A DNA stretch of 64,000 nt, from positions 55,512,038 through 55,576,037 of the forward strand of contig OY735212.1 in assembly GCA_963457665.1 (NCBI GenBank), given 5' to 3'. The translations under genes and the position numbers were made by a program. This document shows, piece after piece, positions 10,295 through 24,335 of the stretch. Every line of letters begins with the position of its first letter. Positions within the stretch are counted from its first letter, which is position 1. Source of the DNA: Thysanoteuthis rhombus (Eukaryota; Mollusca; Cephalopoda; Oegopsida; Thysanoteuthidae). The notes under the pieces are model-generated. The model was not told the DNA's origin, searched no databases, and saw only the letters and a program-made list of their open reading frames with translations.

Positions 10295-12410
10295 TTTCTT
10301 CTTTTTTTGGATTTTCTCTCATTCACTTACTTCTCCTCTGTTACACTTCCTTTCTAGCCCAGTGTTTTTTTTCCTGCAAATCTATACAAACACATCTGTT
10401 TATCAAACTGTCAAAATCTATATATATATCTGTATACCGGTCCCGAAATATCATAAGCAAATAGAAATGACTCATTACAGAATTCTAGATAAAATTTTCA
10501 CAATTATCTTTCTATCTATTTCTATCTATTTTCATTATCAATGAATGATAAATGTTACGTCAAATACAGCATATCAATTGACTGGACGCCAATGATGAGA
10601 GTCTGACGAACCATTTTTTCAAGTTGATAATATCGTTATTTTTAGAGATGCAATCCTCAGGTTTTCTCTATTTCGAATCATGGACACTGTATGAATCATA
10701 GTGCAAAGTGTTAAAGTTCCGAAGTAAAAAAAATAAATTGAGCATTGATGCTATGAAAGTAACGAAGACTAACATTCTGAGGGGAATTATGAATCGCCGC
10801 CAAACATATATGCTGTTTTCCCTCTTGTAAATTGAACAGTGGAGGTGGTAAAATCAAGTCACTTTGATGAAAATTCAACCTAAAGGTAGTATCATATGAT
10901 TTAAACTATAAAATGATGATTAAAAAAAAACTAAGGTCAAATTCATGAACTTTTATTTTAAATCGAATCTAAAAATATTTCTACTCATTGAGAAGTGTGT
11001 GCGAAATTTCAAGTTTCTGCTAAAAATGGCTTGATAGATTCAGAGAAACATACATATGAATGTCAGAATGCATACATAACCTAAATCCAACAACAGTGAT
11101 CAAACTGGTTTTCTGTGGGTAGCGGTGATTACTATCAACTTTCTATAAATGGTTCGTTGATCATTTATCATGTGCAGCCACTGTATTATTCACAGCCAAT
11201 ATGGTTAAAAATCATTTTTTCCTTTTTTTTTGTGAGGTTCCACTTCAGCAAAGCTTTCTTTTCCCTCTTTATCCATAGAGCTGTGACCAAAAACTATTCC
11301 TGTATAATCCATTATTCTGATATTCCTTTATTTTTTCAATCTTTATTTTCTTCTCTTCTCCATATTTATACTTGTCAGGCCGTCGCCAGATTGCACCTGG
11401 TTTTGATTCTTATCTCGTGTCCTTGACCCTTGTATCTTCTCATTTCAAACCCACAACCGCAATTATCATCCCTCGAGCGATATTAAACGTTTGCCGACGC
11501 AAGAATAGCACAAGACACAGTTGTCACCTCTTGTGTAGTCGTATCAGCTACCTAAATCATCGTCATCGTATTTTGGGAGTGTATGGTGCTGCCATCATCA
11601 ACATCAATAGAAAAAAAGCGTCAACATAAGTCCCGAACATTCTTGTAATAACTGCTATGTTCATTCCTAGCGTTGCACTCGTTTCTCTCTCTAATTCATA
11701 CTCGTAACGTGATTCTCTCTTCCTGTCGTTTTTCGCATCGTTTTGTTTCTTCTCTTTTTTTTTTACTTTTCATCTTTTAATTATTTTTCCTTATGACTGT
11801 TTGTGTTCACCTCTTTTTTCTCCATGTATACACTCGTCATTTTTTTTTCTCCCTGACAACCTTTTTTCTCGCAATTTTGTTTACGTTACGGCTTGGGCAC
11901 CAGTTATAGCTCCAGTAGGAGCTGTTTATGCACATTTTGCTCAAAAGTCCTTGGTAAAAGTATGAATCCAGCCCCCAAGCGAGGGATAAAATTGCAAGGC
12001 AAATTAGGCTCTATAGCCTGGGGAAGCAACCAGTGTTGCAAAAAGACAACTCTGATTCAAGGCCAGGGATTTGAGCCCCCCTTAGTGGGATTTGACGTCT
12101 TTCGGGGAGGTCTTTGCAATTAAAGTGATGTTAGTATTTCTCTCTGCTTTTGGTTGGACTATTTCAGCGAGGCTAAAGGGAGAATTCTGACTACTAGAAA
12201 TCCGAAGATCTCTCTCTGCTTCTCCCTGGCATGTGTCCTGGTGGGGACACTCCAGCACCGTTCCATTGTCTATTGACAGGAATGAACCTATTCATTCGAC
12301 TTGGCGATCACGTCTCTTCATCCGTGTCGTTGTCTTATTTTCTTCCTCTTCACATACTCTCACTCGTCATTTGATCGTCCTCTCTTTTTTCATTTCCATC
12401 AGGAGCCGTC
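10295..12410. other. Unannotated sequence with pyrimidine-rich patches
   Basis: C/T-rich patches occur at 10295-10365, 11690-11870 and 12325-12400. A G/C-richer segment at 11890-12260 (TAGCTCCAGTAGGAGC near 11909, a TCAAATCCC-like motif on the minus strand near 12067-12100) could hold an old tRNA-like element, but I could not define it. No gene. Confidence 0.5.
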
Positions 12411-12790
12411 CACCAAAACTGTCAAAATAGGTTTCTTCAGTTTTCAAGTGAATCTGGTTGGCTGGCTAGCTGGTAATGCATGTATCATGTACATAGATAA
12501 TGGCATTAGAGAGCAGAGAATTTCGACATAGTGAACACAGTTTTTTACTCTCCTCCAAGATTTCAGTGTTTGTGTAGAGGGTCATTATGCAATGTAAGTT
12601 TATGCTAAATAGACCACTGGTTTGCCCCCGCTTGTTTGTTTTTTGTAATTCAGACTTTTCAGTCGGCCAATAAAAGGCGAGGAAAGTAATTTATCCATTG
12701 ATCGCTCCTTTTATTAATTTATTTTTGATTGATCACCCCAAACACGACATGATGTTGGCCACTATTTCAATTGAGTGAATGACCAGACCG
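12411..12790 (+). repeat. Dispersed ~400 bp repeat, family A (reference copy)
   Basis: This is the clearest copy, about 380 bp. It opens with AAAACTGTCAAAATAGG and TTTCTTCAGTTTTCAAG, then has a CTGG-rich block with a GTATCA motif. Next come TGCAATGTAAGTTTATG, GCTTGTTTGTTTTTTG and a GATCGC / GATTGATCACCCC pair. It closes with AGTGAATGACCAGACC. There is no frame of useful length, no poly-A tail and no terminal inverted repeat. It is probably a nonautonomous element, class unknown. Confidence 0.8.
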
Positions 12791-13653
12791 GTTTACTTCT
12801 ATTTTCAGCCATCTTTGGGCAATCAGAATTGATGATGAACAAAAGAAAAAATAAAGCATATCTCCTAATGATCCAGGAGCTCTTTTACCGTAACTCTCTG
12901 TTTCGAGCCTGGCGTAAATGCAGCCATACTACCAGAATTTTTTGTTTTTCTTTTCTCATGGAAAAAAAGTTGGGAAACATACCAATGTAATTATCTACTA
13001 CATCCTCCGTAGGTTAGGGATATTTTTCGTCTAGTGGTAGGATTGTCAAAGTCCAACTCAGACGTCTTTAGTTTCAGTTGTTGAGTTCACACTTTATCTG
13101 AAATATTGGTTGGAAATAGAATGAGTGATTGAACGAAAGATGAGATTTCTTATTAAGTCGAATCATGAAGCCATTTAGTATGACCAACTGCAACCTGCGA
13201 CCACCTAATAGAACGGAAGCAGATCGCCATAATTCAATACGTATAATTGACGTGTAAGTACCCACGAAGAAGGTCAAGGTACGATACAATGGATTATACC
13301 TCCGAAACAGGATGATTGTCGAATAACCGATGAACCCTAAAATAGAGTATAAAATGAAAAATAAATTACCAATGTGAATAGAAATATAACTAAATTACAT
13401 GGACTAAGATCCTGAAATTAAGTGACCAGATTAAGGATGACTTACGTGGTATGTAGTCGTTGACACCCACTGGACAATATGATGTTTGACTAATAAAATA
13501 TCCTTTTAGCAGTAAAAAATGGAAAGTTTACATTGTTTCTTAGCACATTTCAAATACAGACCATTGGTGCTGTTGAGATCATTCTAAGATAGAACTAATA
13601 GTCGGTGTTCGATAATCAATCATAGCAATTCCCCCTTCAAACCAACAATCCAA
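12791..13653. other. Unannotated sequence
   Basis: No repeat or coding signal recognised. Confidence 0.55.
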
Positions 13654-13671
13654 ACACACACACACACACAC
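13654..13671. repeat. (CA)n microsatellite, short
   Basis: About nine CA units in a C-rich context, followed by AT-rich sequence with scattered TATA/TGTG motifs to about 13800. Confidence 0.9.
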
Positions 13672-13820
13672 CCTAACGTAAACATGTATATACAAAATAT
13701 GATCTAATTCATATTGTGAGTATGTATATATGAATTACAACGCATATATACGTGTATACCTATGTGTGTATAAATGGTAAATGCATATACCATACATGTA
13801 CCTTCTCTCTAAGAGGAAGC

Positions 13821-14212
13821 AAAACTGTCTTCATATGTTCTGTTACGTTTCGAGTTGGTCCGGCTGTTTGACTGGCTATGTATGGATCATCCAAACAGGA
13901 TACACGAATGGAGCTAGAGGGCTGACAATTTCAAAATTTAGTCCTTGATGTTCGAATTGTCTAGTAAAATATACCCCTGAATAAGTTTTCAGTGGAGATT
14001 TAATTAGCAATAAAACCTGATTTGAAATTGATTCTTAGTTTGTGATGTATTCGATTTAAAGATTCAGACTTTTGTGATCACTGTCCAACGAGAAGCGGAA
14101 GAAGAAATTCATTCATTGATCTTACTTTTTCCATTTTTTCCTTCCTCAACAGAGTAAACAGCTAAAAGACATTGGTCACGTGATGGCTTCGAGTGAGTTA
14201 CTAACCAGACCG
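13821..14212 (+). repeat. Dispersed ~400 bp repeat, family A (forward copy)
   Basis: Shares AAAACTGTCTTC, GGTCCGGCTGTTTGACTGG, CTATGTATGGATCA, CTAGAGGGCTGA, TTTAGTCCTTG, TTGTGATCACTGTCCAAC and the end block ATGGCTTCGAGTGAGTTAC with CTAACCAGACC. It is diverged in the middle. A CA/TA microsatellite starts a few bases after its end. Confidence 0.75.
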
Positions 14213-14221
14213 ATAAACACA

Positions 14222-14222
<1 letters not shown>

Positions 14223-14276
<54 letters not shown>
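14223..14276. repeat. (CA)n(TA)n compound microsatellite
   Basis: About 18 CA units pass into about 9 TA units. It sits at the distal end of a family A copy. Confidence 0.97.
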
Positions 14277-15028
14277 GAACATACATTGCTACTGACGAAC
14301 TCTATCTAATTTTTCGGTGGATTTTTCCAGTTTGTGTACAAAGCTAGTATTTGAATCATCGAATTCCTGAAAAAAAACGTTCTTTTGACCATCATCTGTC
14401 ATTATCAAGATGAATCTTGGTAAACTTCGATGACACCAATTAAAACTCTGTACGCAAACAACAAAAAAATTGATTAAGAATAAGACGTAGTTAGTCTTTT
14501 TTTTAACGATGTATGTATATATGGAGAATAGCTGCCTCATTGTAATCCCTCTAACTCTTTCTCATTTTCAAACTCTCACAATCTCGCTCTCTCTTTGCCT
14601 GTCTCTTTCTTTCTCTCCCCCTCTCTCAGTGTCTCTCTATATATGTATATATGTGTGTATTTGTGTGTGTGTGTACGTATGCATACACAGAGGGCCTCAA
14701 AGAGATATGTGGGTGTGACTCTTTATACAGGGCCCGAGAATACTTGAGCAGAACATAATTCAATTTGCCCAGTCATAGTTTATGTAGAATTTATTACTTC
14801 CTTACACAGATTGTTATGCGTGCAGATTAAGCAGATTATCCGGCCATAATTCGTCAGAGAACCAGGTTTTCTCTGTTTTCTCTTCTCTTCATGCTAAGAT
14901 CTATTTTTCAAAAGAAATATTAGCCCTCATTTTGGAATTTGCGTTGTGATTTTTCATTTATGATATATTCGTTTATTCCTCCTTGGATGTTTCTTTGTGT
15001 CTTTTCTCTCCTTTTATCGACTATCAGC
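14277..15028. other. Unannotated sequence with CT and TG runs
   Basis: Contains a CT-rich run (14545-14640) and a TATATG/TGTG run (14638-14675). No gene recognised. Confidence 0.55.
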
Positions 15029-15382
15029 GAAAACTGCAACAACAGGTTTCTTCAGTTTTCAAATAGGTCTGTTCGGTTATGAATGTGTGTATGTATCACG
15101 CATAGAGACCACACCAGTGCTACTAAAGGGATGTAGATGTGAGCATTTACTCATCATGTGTAGAAAAGCATTCTTTTTCAAATTCCCCCTAAAAAAAGAT
15201 CTTATGGGGATTTCAATTTGCAATATAAGTATATGCTAAATTGATCATTTTGTTTATGCTTGCTTGTTTTCTTTTCGAAATTCAGACTTTTTCCTTATGA
15301 ATCACTACCCAAACAAAAGGCAACAGGAGTAACTTATTCATTGATCACCCCTTGCCAAAATTTTTTGATTGATCACCCCACT
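15029..15382 (+). repeat. Dispersed ~400 bp repeat, family A (forward copy, distal end missing)
   Basis: Opens with AAAACTGCAACAACAGG and TTTCTTCAGTTTTCAAAT, continues through TTTCAATTTGCAATATAAG, ATGCTAAATTGATCATTT and TTGATCACCCC, then stops before the usual CTAACCAGACC end. It passes directly into a polypyrimidine tract. Confidence 0.75.
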
Positions 15383-15595
15383 TTATTCTTTTCTTTCCCA
15401 AACTTTTTTTTTTGGTTTGAACACTTTTCTCCTTTCTTTCTTTATTTCTTTCTTCCTTCTAAAATCTTCCATCTTTCTTTCTCCTAGTTACCTCTCCCCA
15501 GAACATTTCTTTCTCCATCTTTATCTTTCTCGACGCTCTTCCTTCAATACCTCCCTCTCCTTTTTTCCTTTTCTTCTTTCTTTTTTCTTCTGAAT
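15383..15595 (+). repeat. Polypyrimidine tract
   Basis: About 210 bases of C/T-rich sequence follow a family A copy without a gap. Open frames on both strands here are low-complexity artefacts. Confidence 0.9.
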
Positions 15596-15879
15596 GATGA
15601 ATCACTTCCCTACATCCGCTGGTGTCATTCTCGATTCCAATCTGAACAAGAATGAATACAGCGCCACTCATCTCAATAGATATTCATTATGTAGTCGCAA
15701 CGCCTGATCATTGTCTACTCGCTCTCAATGAGAATACTTTTTTAAGGAGGTACTGGAGAACGGCTCAGCACGTTCACAATAGCCACTGTCATATTCCATT
15801 TTCAATATACCCGATTGCAGATTCGTATCTGGTAGGAACAAAATAAATGGCTGTTCTGAACCGCAAATTTTAAAACGTC
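15596..15879. other. Unannotated sequence
   Basis: Nothing recognised. It may include the 3' flank of the mariner remnant that follows. Confidence 0.5.
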
Positions 15880-16530
15880 ATATCCCGACTCAAAAACAAC
15901 TTTATTATTAGTGAATATATCAACCATTAGAATCGACACAGCGTTGCCAACGATCCGGCATTGAATTTATTCCATCACGACAAAAACCGAGGCCATCGGA
16001 GACGACGAACTGTCTAAAGACATTTTCGACCTGGTCCATGCCGGTGAGCACCCGCTGACGCCTATATGCATTTAAGACGCAGAGAGAATGGCGTTTCGTT
16101 GGGGATAGGTCAGCTGAAACGAAAGGGTGGGGCAGGATCGCTATGCCTAGCTTCATCAGTTTTGGGGTGGTTTGTGAGTTATGGAGGCTTGTGTTATTCT
16201 GCGGGAGAATAGGCCACTTTCTGCTCACCACTGCTAGCAAAAATGTCAGCATCTTCTGATACGTCAGTTCCATATTACTATAAGAGGATTCTGCTGTGAG
16301 AGTCTGACGAAGTTAGAAAAGGCTGGAATGCATTATTCCATTATGGCCCTCTCCCACTACGGCCAGGAGGATCGGGGTAGGGTATCTGAGTCTTGGAAAA
16401 TTGGGGAGGAGCAAGTTTTTCGATCCAAACATAGCCATATTTCCAATTACTACACGAAGACCACTCACCATCAACTGTAAGCACACGATCCAGAAAAAGA
16501 TTAATTTTTGAAACGAACAAGCTAATCACA
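15880..16530 (-). pseudogene. Mariner (Tc1/mariner superfamily) transposase remnant
   Basis: Minus-strand translation (5' at about 16530) matches the catalytic and C-terminal parts of a mariner transposase. NLFLDRVLTVDGEW contains the first catalytic Asp (family pattern T-G/C-D-E-K-W). A short frameshifted gap follows, then RKWPILPQNNTSLHNS, where the second Asp of H-D-N-A-R-P-H is lost. Next is ILPHPFVSADLSPTKRHSL, where the third catalytic Asp of A-P-S-D-Y-H is Lys. It ends QVENVFRQF and RDGINSMPDRWQRCVDSNG with a stop. Two catalytic residues are gone, a frame break lies near 16270-16340, and the N-terminal DNA-binding domain is absent. The remnant ends close to the (TA)n tract at 16583. 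Confidence 0.8.
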
Positions 16531-16581
16531 GCAAAGTGAAAGCATAAACTATATCATCGGTTACCCACTTCCTCATATCCA

Positions 16582-16582
<1 letters not shown>

Positions 16583-16677
<95 letters not shown>
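16583..16677. repeat. (TA)n(TG)n compound microsatellite
   Basis: About 26 TA units switch cleanly to about 21 TG units. It lies about 50 bp past the point where the mariner N-terminal half should continue. Confidence 0.98.
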
Positions 16678-16680
<3 letters not shown>

Positions 16681-16875
16681 AGATTTGTGCCTGATATCCT
16701 CCCAGATATAATCACCACGATAATGCACGCTTCGACTCAAAACGAAAAAAGTGTATGAGCAGAGTCAACAGAGGTTGATTGCTCTATCAATTGCTATGGG
16801 CACTCGCAGCCACTTTTCCAGATAGGGGATATATTTCCAGGGTTGGGATAAAAAAGTATGTAATTATAGGGAGGG

Positions 16876-16876
<1 letters not shown>

Positions 16877-16943
<67 letters not shown>

Positions 16944-16962
16944 CGTGTGTGTGTGTGCGTGT
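16877..16962. repeat. (TA)n(TG)n compound microsatellite
   Basis: About 24 TA units followed by TG units with two GC interruptions. A second TA-to-TG array only 200 bp from the previous one, in the same orientation. Confidence 0.97.
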
Positions 16963-17184
16963 ATCATCTTTTTTTTTGAGAATATATAAATAATTGTACA
17001 TCACCATTATCCTCGACGACTAAATCATTCCAATTTTCAAATTGGCTCACCCTAAGCGAGAAAGATTATTCCATGGGGGTCAAATGCGACCACAAGCATA
17101 TGGGGAGGTATACAATCACTTCCATCTATATCTATCTATAAGTATCCTTGAAGCATGACACAGATATAAACAGACAGATAGACG

Positions 17185-17187
<3 letters not shown>
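16963..17187. other. Unannotated sequence
   Basis: Short stretch between arrays. Nothing recognised. Confidence 0.5.

Positions 17188-17244
<57 letters not shown>
17188..17244. repeat. (CA)n microsatellite
   Basis: About 28 uninterrupted CA units. Confidence 0.98.
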
Positions 17245-17247
<3 letters not shown>

Positions 17248-17543
17248 TGATATATATCTATATAGATTTATCGATAAGTTGGCGGCCTGAAAATGAAGAA
17301 TGCATTCATTTTACTACAAAAATATTCATCTTGAAAATAACACCCTTCATTGTCAATGCACTTTATTCTGTGATGAGTATTATTCAAATAGATCGATCAC
17401 TATGCAATGAAATTTTCTGATCTGAATTCAGCAAATGAATACGTGTCTGGCAGCCAACTTATTGATGCACACATTTTGAAAATAATCGTTATTATCCCAA
17501 CTCTAGTATCTAATATTGTCTCCTAAATTACCATGTATACATA

Positions 17544-17550
<7 letters not shown>

Positions 17551-17585
<35 letters not shown>
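17551..17585. repeat. (TG)n microsatellite
   Basis: About 17 TG units, immediately upstream of the BEL/Pao-like fragment. Confidence 0.97.
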
Positions 17586-17586
<1 letters not shown>

Positions 17587-17604
17587 AGTTATATGTGAGT
17601 ATGC

Positions 17605-17800
17605 GTATGGATACGTTTGGGTATAACTCTGTTAATGTTCATAGGGCGTACAAATACAAACACTGTTGCGTGTGTAATTGTCAATCTTTCTAACGAGATT
17701 TGGAAGTACGTGAAGTGCGTGGGGTGGAGATTCGAGCATATCAATTTGGACAGTGCTGATCTCCTCACAAAAGGTGGGAAAATTACAGCACAAGAATAAA
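17605..17800 (+). pseudogene. Possible BEL/Pao LTR-retrotransposon pol fragment
   Basis: A plus-strand frame contains VNLSNEIWKYVKCVGWRFEH, continuing INLDSADLLTKGG. This resembles the conserved BEL/Pao segment just before the integrase zinc-binding region, where F-V-x-N-R-x-x-E-I is followed by W-R-x-V-P and N-P-A-D-L-(L/I)-(T/S)-R-G. Key positions kept are the N..EI pair, the W-R and the A-D-L-L-T-K-G. The preceding WIR is also typical. Only about 60 residues remain. No LTR, protease or integrase is seen, and a microsatellite borders it upstream. The call is by motif recall and a chance frame is possible. Confidence 0.4.
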
Positions 17801-18136
17801 TAGGTAAAATGTGATTTTCTGCTGAAAGACTGGAATAAAGAAAGAAACGATCGTTGTGAAATTAGAGCGCTCTCCTATTGAAACTGAGCGTAATAAATAT
17901 TGGCAGAAGAGTCAATCCAAGTAGGTTGGCAGGCAACGTTATATCAAACTGTGTCTATGTGGTAAATATCTGCGAGCGTCGAAAGGGAAATGAGATTCAA
18001 TGGTGGAGGGAAATTTTGGAAGTAAGGCAACAATTTGAAAATTGTGAAAATTGTCGGTAGATATTCAAGCTTGTACTTACGTCGCCTTTGTCAAGTAGGA
18101 ATTCTAACCACTCCTTCAGCTCCACCCCCTTCATTT
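17801..18136. other. Unannotated sequence
   Basis: May carry further unrecognisable LTR-element sequence downstream of the Pao-like motif. No domain seen. Confidence 0.45.
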
Positions 18137-18198
18137 TTCTTCTTCTTCTTCTTCTTCTTCTTCTTCTTCTTCTTCTTCTTCTCCTTCTTCTTCTTCTC
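18137..18198 (+). repeat. (CTT)n microsatellite
   Basis: About 20 CTT units with one interruption. The reverse strand reads (AAG)n and gives Arg- or Lys-run artefact frames. Confidence 0.97.
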
Positions 18199-18545
18199 AT
18201 TACTATTGTTATCATCATTATCACTATTATCGTTGTTGATGTTGTTTTTGTTTTTGTTCTCGTTGTCTTCCATTCTGCTGTTATTTTTCTTGCTCTTCTT
18301 GTGCCTTTTCTCTTTCTCCTTTTTCTTCTCCCCTTTCTTCTTTTTTTTCTTCCTTACGCCACTTCTTATTCCCTGCCGTTCTTCTTTATCGGTGATTCAT
18401 TTTTTTTCTTTTATTTCTTCTCTATTTCAAAAATTATCGTCACACCTTCCTTCATGAAATTCTAACGACTTATTTCTCTTTCATCTCGGTCAATTCCCCC
18501 TCTCTTTCCTCCTCCTCTTCCTTTTTTCTTCTTCCTGTGTTTGTT
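18199..18545 (+). repeat. Pyrimidine-rich low-complexity tract
   Basis: C/T-rich sequence with an ATTATCATC-like patch at 18200-18245 continues from the (CTT)n array. Long Phe/Leu/Ser frames here are not genes. Confidence 0.85.

Positions 18546-21086
<2,541 letters not shown>

Positions 21087-21144
<58 letters not shown>
21087..21144. repeat. (TA)n microsatellite
   Basis: About 29 uninterrupted AT units. Confidence 0.98.
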
Positions 21145-21146
<2 letters not shown>

Positions 21147-21992
21147 CTTGACATAGTATGCTGCTCTATGAGAGTCATTTCTCAGGGCAATGGGGGTAAT
21201 TTGTCGGAGTCCATCCTCTCTCTGTGTGGATTGCGATATGTTGTATTGAGTTACAAGGTACTAGCAGACAGGTTTTGACCCTGTAATCATTTATACGTAG
21301 ACGGGGTTTCATGTTTCTTTCGGGGCATTAATGCAAAGTAAAAACAATGTATCTCGGAGTAATTAAATCATTCATTGCGTTTTTTCTGGGCGTTAAATCA
21401 ACCCTCAGCCTCCACATATACATATACAAGTTGGTAAAAAATTATGCATTTATAAATATATCAGGTCTATCCAGAGAGCATCTCGATATTCGGCATACTA
21501 CGGTTGTATTGTTAGGCTGACTGTAACATGGCGATCACAGGGGACTTTTCTGTGAATGATTTAACAGGTACTTTCAGTGAGGTTACTCAATTGGCATGAG
21601 ACCTCAGTCACTATCAAGTGAACTTGTATACTGTGTGATCATCGTACGCAAGGACTGAGTGAATTGATCTTTAACGTCTTTTGCATATTTTCGGTAAGAC
21701 GGAACATCGTTTCAGCCAAAATAGCTAATCGTATACGAATCAGATTTGGTTCCTCGTGACTTCTGTTTTTTTTTCCAAAGGCGGTTTCAGAACGTGGTCA
21801 GAATTATGGAGAACACAGAAATAAAAGCTAATGGTTATCCCAAAAGTGGGATTTGAACACAAATTAAGAATTTGGAAACACTTTAGATAAATATATGAAA
21901 TCATGAGGGTACTGCTTAAAAAGCACTATGGTGTTGTTGTAGGCAGATTATGTTTTCGTTAATAATAAATGGCTGGATACCTCCTGGATAGA

Positions 21993-21995
<3 letters not shown>
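21145..21995. other. Unannotated sequence
   Basis: The minus strand near 21845-21865 reads GTGTTCAAATCCCAC, a good pol III box B match, but no box A was found at the right distance, so no tRNA or SINE is called. Confidence 0.5.

Positions 21996-22079
<84 letters not shown>
21996..22079. repeat. (TA)n(TG)n compound microsatellite
   Basis: About 32 TA units then about 10 TG units. Degenerate TATA/TGTG sequence continues to about 22165. Confidence 0.98.
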
Positions 22080-22736
22080 CGTAGGCGTGTGTGTGTGAGT
22101 ATATAGATATACTTTATATATATATGTATGTATATAAATATGTGTGTGTATATATATATATATATGCTATATTCTTCAGTGCTTTTCCCCTGTATCGAAT
22201 ATATTTTATTGTTATGGCACAATGTATAAATTTTCTCTTGTTGGGACCATCAGTCTCCTGCTTACCGCAGTCTACATCCAACCTGACCCGTTCATACAGC
22301 CATCATCGTGTTTCTCATACTCTCTGACACTATTTACAGTCTATCCTGATTTAAGTAAAATTTCATTCCATGTTTTTTTCACTCCCTTTATGGAAAGTTT
22401 TCAGTTCGATCAAGACGGGAGAAATATGGTTTGCCTTTAGAATATATATCGATTACTCTGTTCCTTTTACAATTCCACATAGACACATTAGCACACACAC
22501 ACACGCACACACACTCGCACGCACTTATGTGTGTCTGTCTTTTTTGTGCTCGGGAATATTCTAATCTATTTTAATTTTTGTCAATATTGAATACATGTGG
22601 ATTTTCTGGGACGTTTCAGGATTGCATTATACTACGCGATAATCCAATCCGACGGCGCAACAAAATGCATAATCAGAAGTAAAAGTATTTGAAAGAATTA
22701 TAACCAAGACAATTTTTCCAGATTGTCAAATCATAA

Positions 22737-22741
<5 letters not shown>
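22080..22741. other. Unannotated sequence with short CA run
   Basis: A broken (CA)n lies at 22492-22525. No gene recognised. Confidence 0.5.

Positions 22742-22834
<93 letters not shown>
22742..22834. repeat. (TA)n microsatellite
   Basis: About 46 uninterrupted TA units. Confidence 0.98.
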
Positions 22835-22835
<1 letters not shown>

Positions 22836-24335
22836 GAATAATTCAGTGCAATAATTAGATTACATGCTCATACAAACAAGATAAAAATAGGAAAAGGAGT
22901 AAAATAACAGGACAAAAAAATCACTTAAAGTATTCATAGTGAACCTTGAAAACATCTCTTAGAGAGAATTGACTGGGAATGAATGAACATAGAGGAAGAA
23001 TATTCAAACCACTTGAGATTTGCCAGTGATGTTTCCAAGAATTCGGATGCATTGGAAGAATTACAAAGCAATGTTGAGATTTGAAAAATATAAACCATTT
23101 ATGATTATTTATGTTACATAATATATCCATTTCGTGATTATATAGTTTTCCACTCAATAGATGTAACACAAACAGCAGGTCATGTTCGTTATTATACTGA
23201 CTGATCCGACATCGTTAGATACGTTTTATGGATAACCTATGCGCTTAAGCTCTTTTCCAAAAAGATTAAACGGTGTATCATATAAAATAACAACCATATA
23301 CAATGAATTATAATAATACCCTATGTAATTTAATGAACTACATGAACGACATAGGCTATATTTTAAAATCATAATGTTGAATCCTCATTGCTGGGGCGCC
23401 ATGTTAAAGAAAAATCTTTTGTTTAAATCCCCGGAACAGTTAAACAACCGATAATCCAAATAAGAGAAAATTTACACGTAGTACCATAATAACAAGTATA
23501 TGTAAAACATAAGAAAAAACACTGTAGACAATTACATCAATAACATTAACAGACATTGGGAAATAAGTGACTGGAGTAACACAACAATTTTCGAAAAAAA
23601 TCTTTTTTATTTATATATATATAAACTACGTGCATTAACATATCAAATAATGGAAATACATATGAAACTCTTCACATATAACTTGCATAGGTTTCCAATA
23701 TTGATGCAATATTGCATTTTGTTTTGTTCGTGACCATTTTCTTTGATTCATGTCACACATTCCGGCCAGCCTCTCCATCTGAGAAATAGTTTTGCTCTTC
23801 GTTTTGCTGCAAAGCATTTCAGCCAATTAATAACACACAGTTCCTGACATGAAATCATAATGGAATATAGTTATATTCTCTTCACTTCTTTTACTCCTAC
23901 GTTCATGCCCCTCCTGATATTTCCCAAGCGGAGGTCTAGTACACTGCAAGGCCAAATCGAAAGAAAAAGCAGAAAAAAAAAGATTGGATAACCTCAATCT
24001 CCCAATTGAGGAGAGCAGATCTGACTAAAAATAAAATCAACCCAACTTTTCCCCTTTATTCAGATTGGTATATGTTAGAGTTATTGATTATTTTAGTTTA
24101 GTATAACCCAAGGCTAAATGCAACGTTGTAAGTGAACAAAGATCTCCCAAGTGGCAAAAGCTGTACAAAAATTGTAATAACCTTAAAGTATATATCATGT
24201 AAAGATTATTGTTGTATCACTTATAGCATGTTCAAATGTGGTAAAAAGTAAATTTATTTGTCATGAGTAAAATATCATAAGTAGCATCGACAATACACAG
24301 TTGCAAAGCATAATTCTTGTAAGAATCTACAATAC
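22835..24335. other. Unannotated sequence
   Basis: 1.5 kb of AT-rich DNA with no recognised repeat or coding signal. Minus-strand frames of 82 and 63 codons are of chance length. Confidence 0.5.

Noticed and set aside
21845..21870. tRNA gene or SINE from a box B match on the minus strand
   Set aside because: No box A or foldable cloverleaf at the needed distance.
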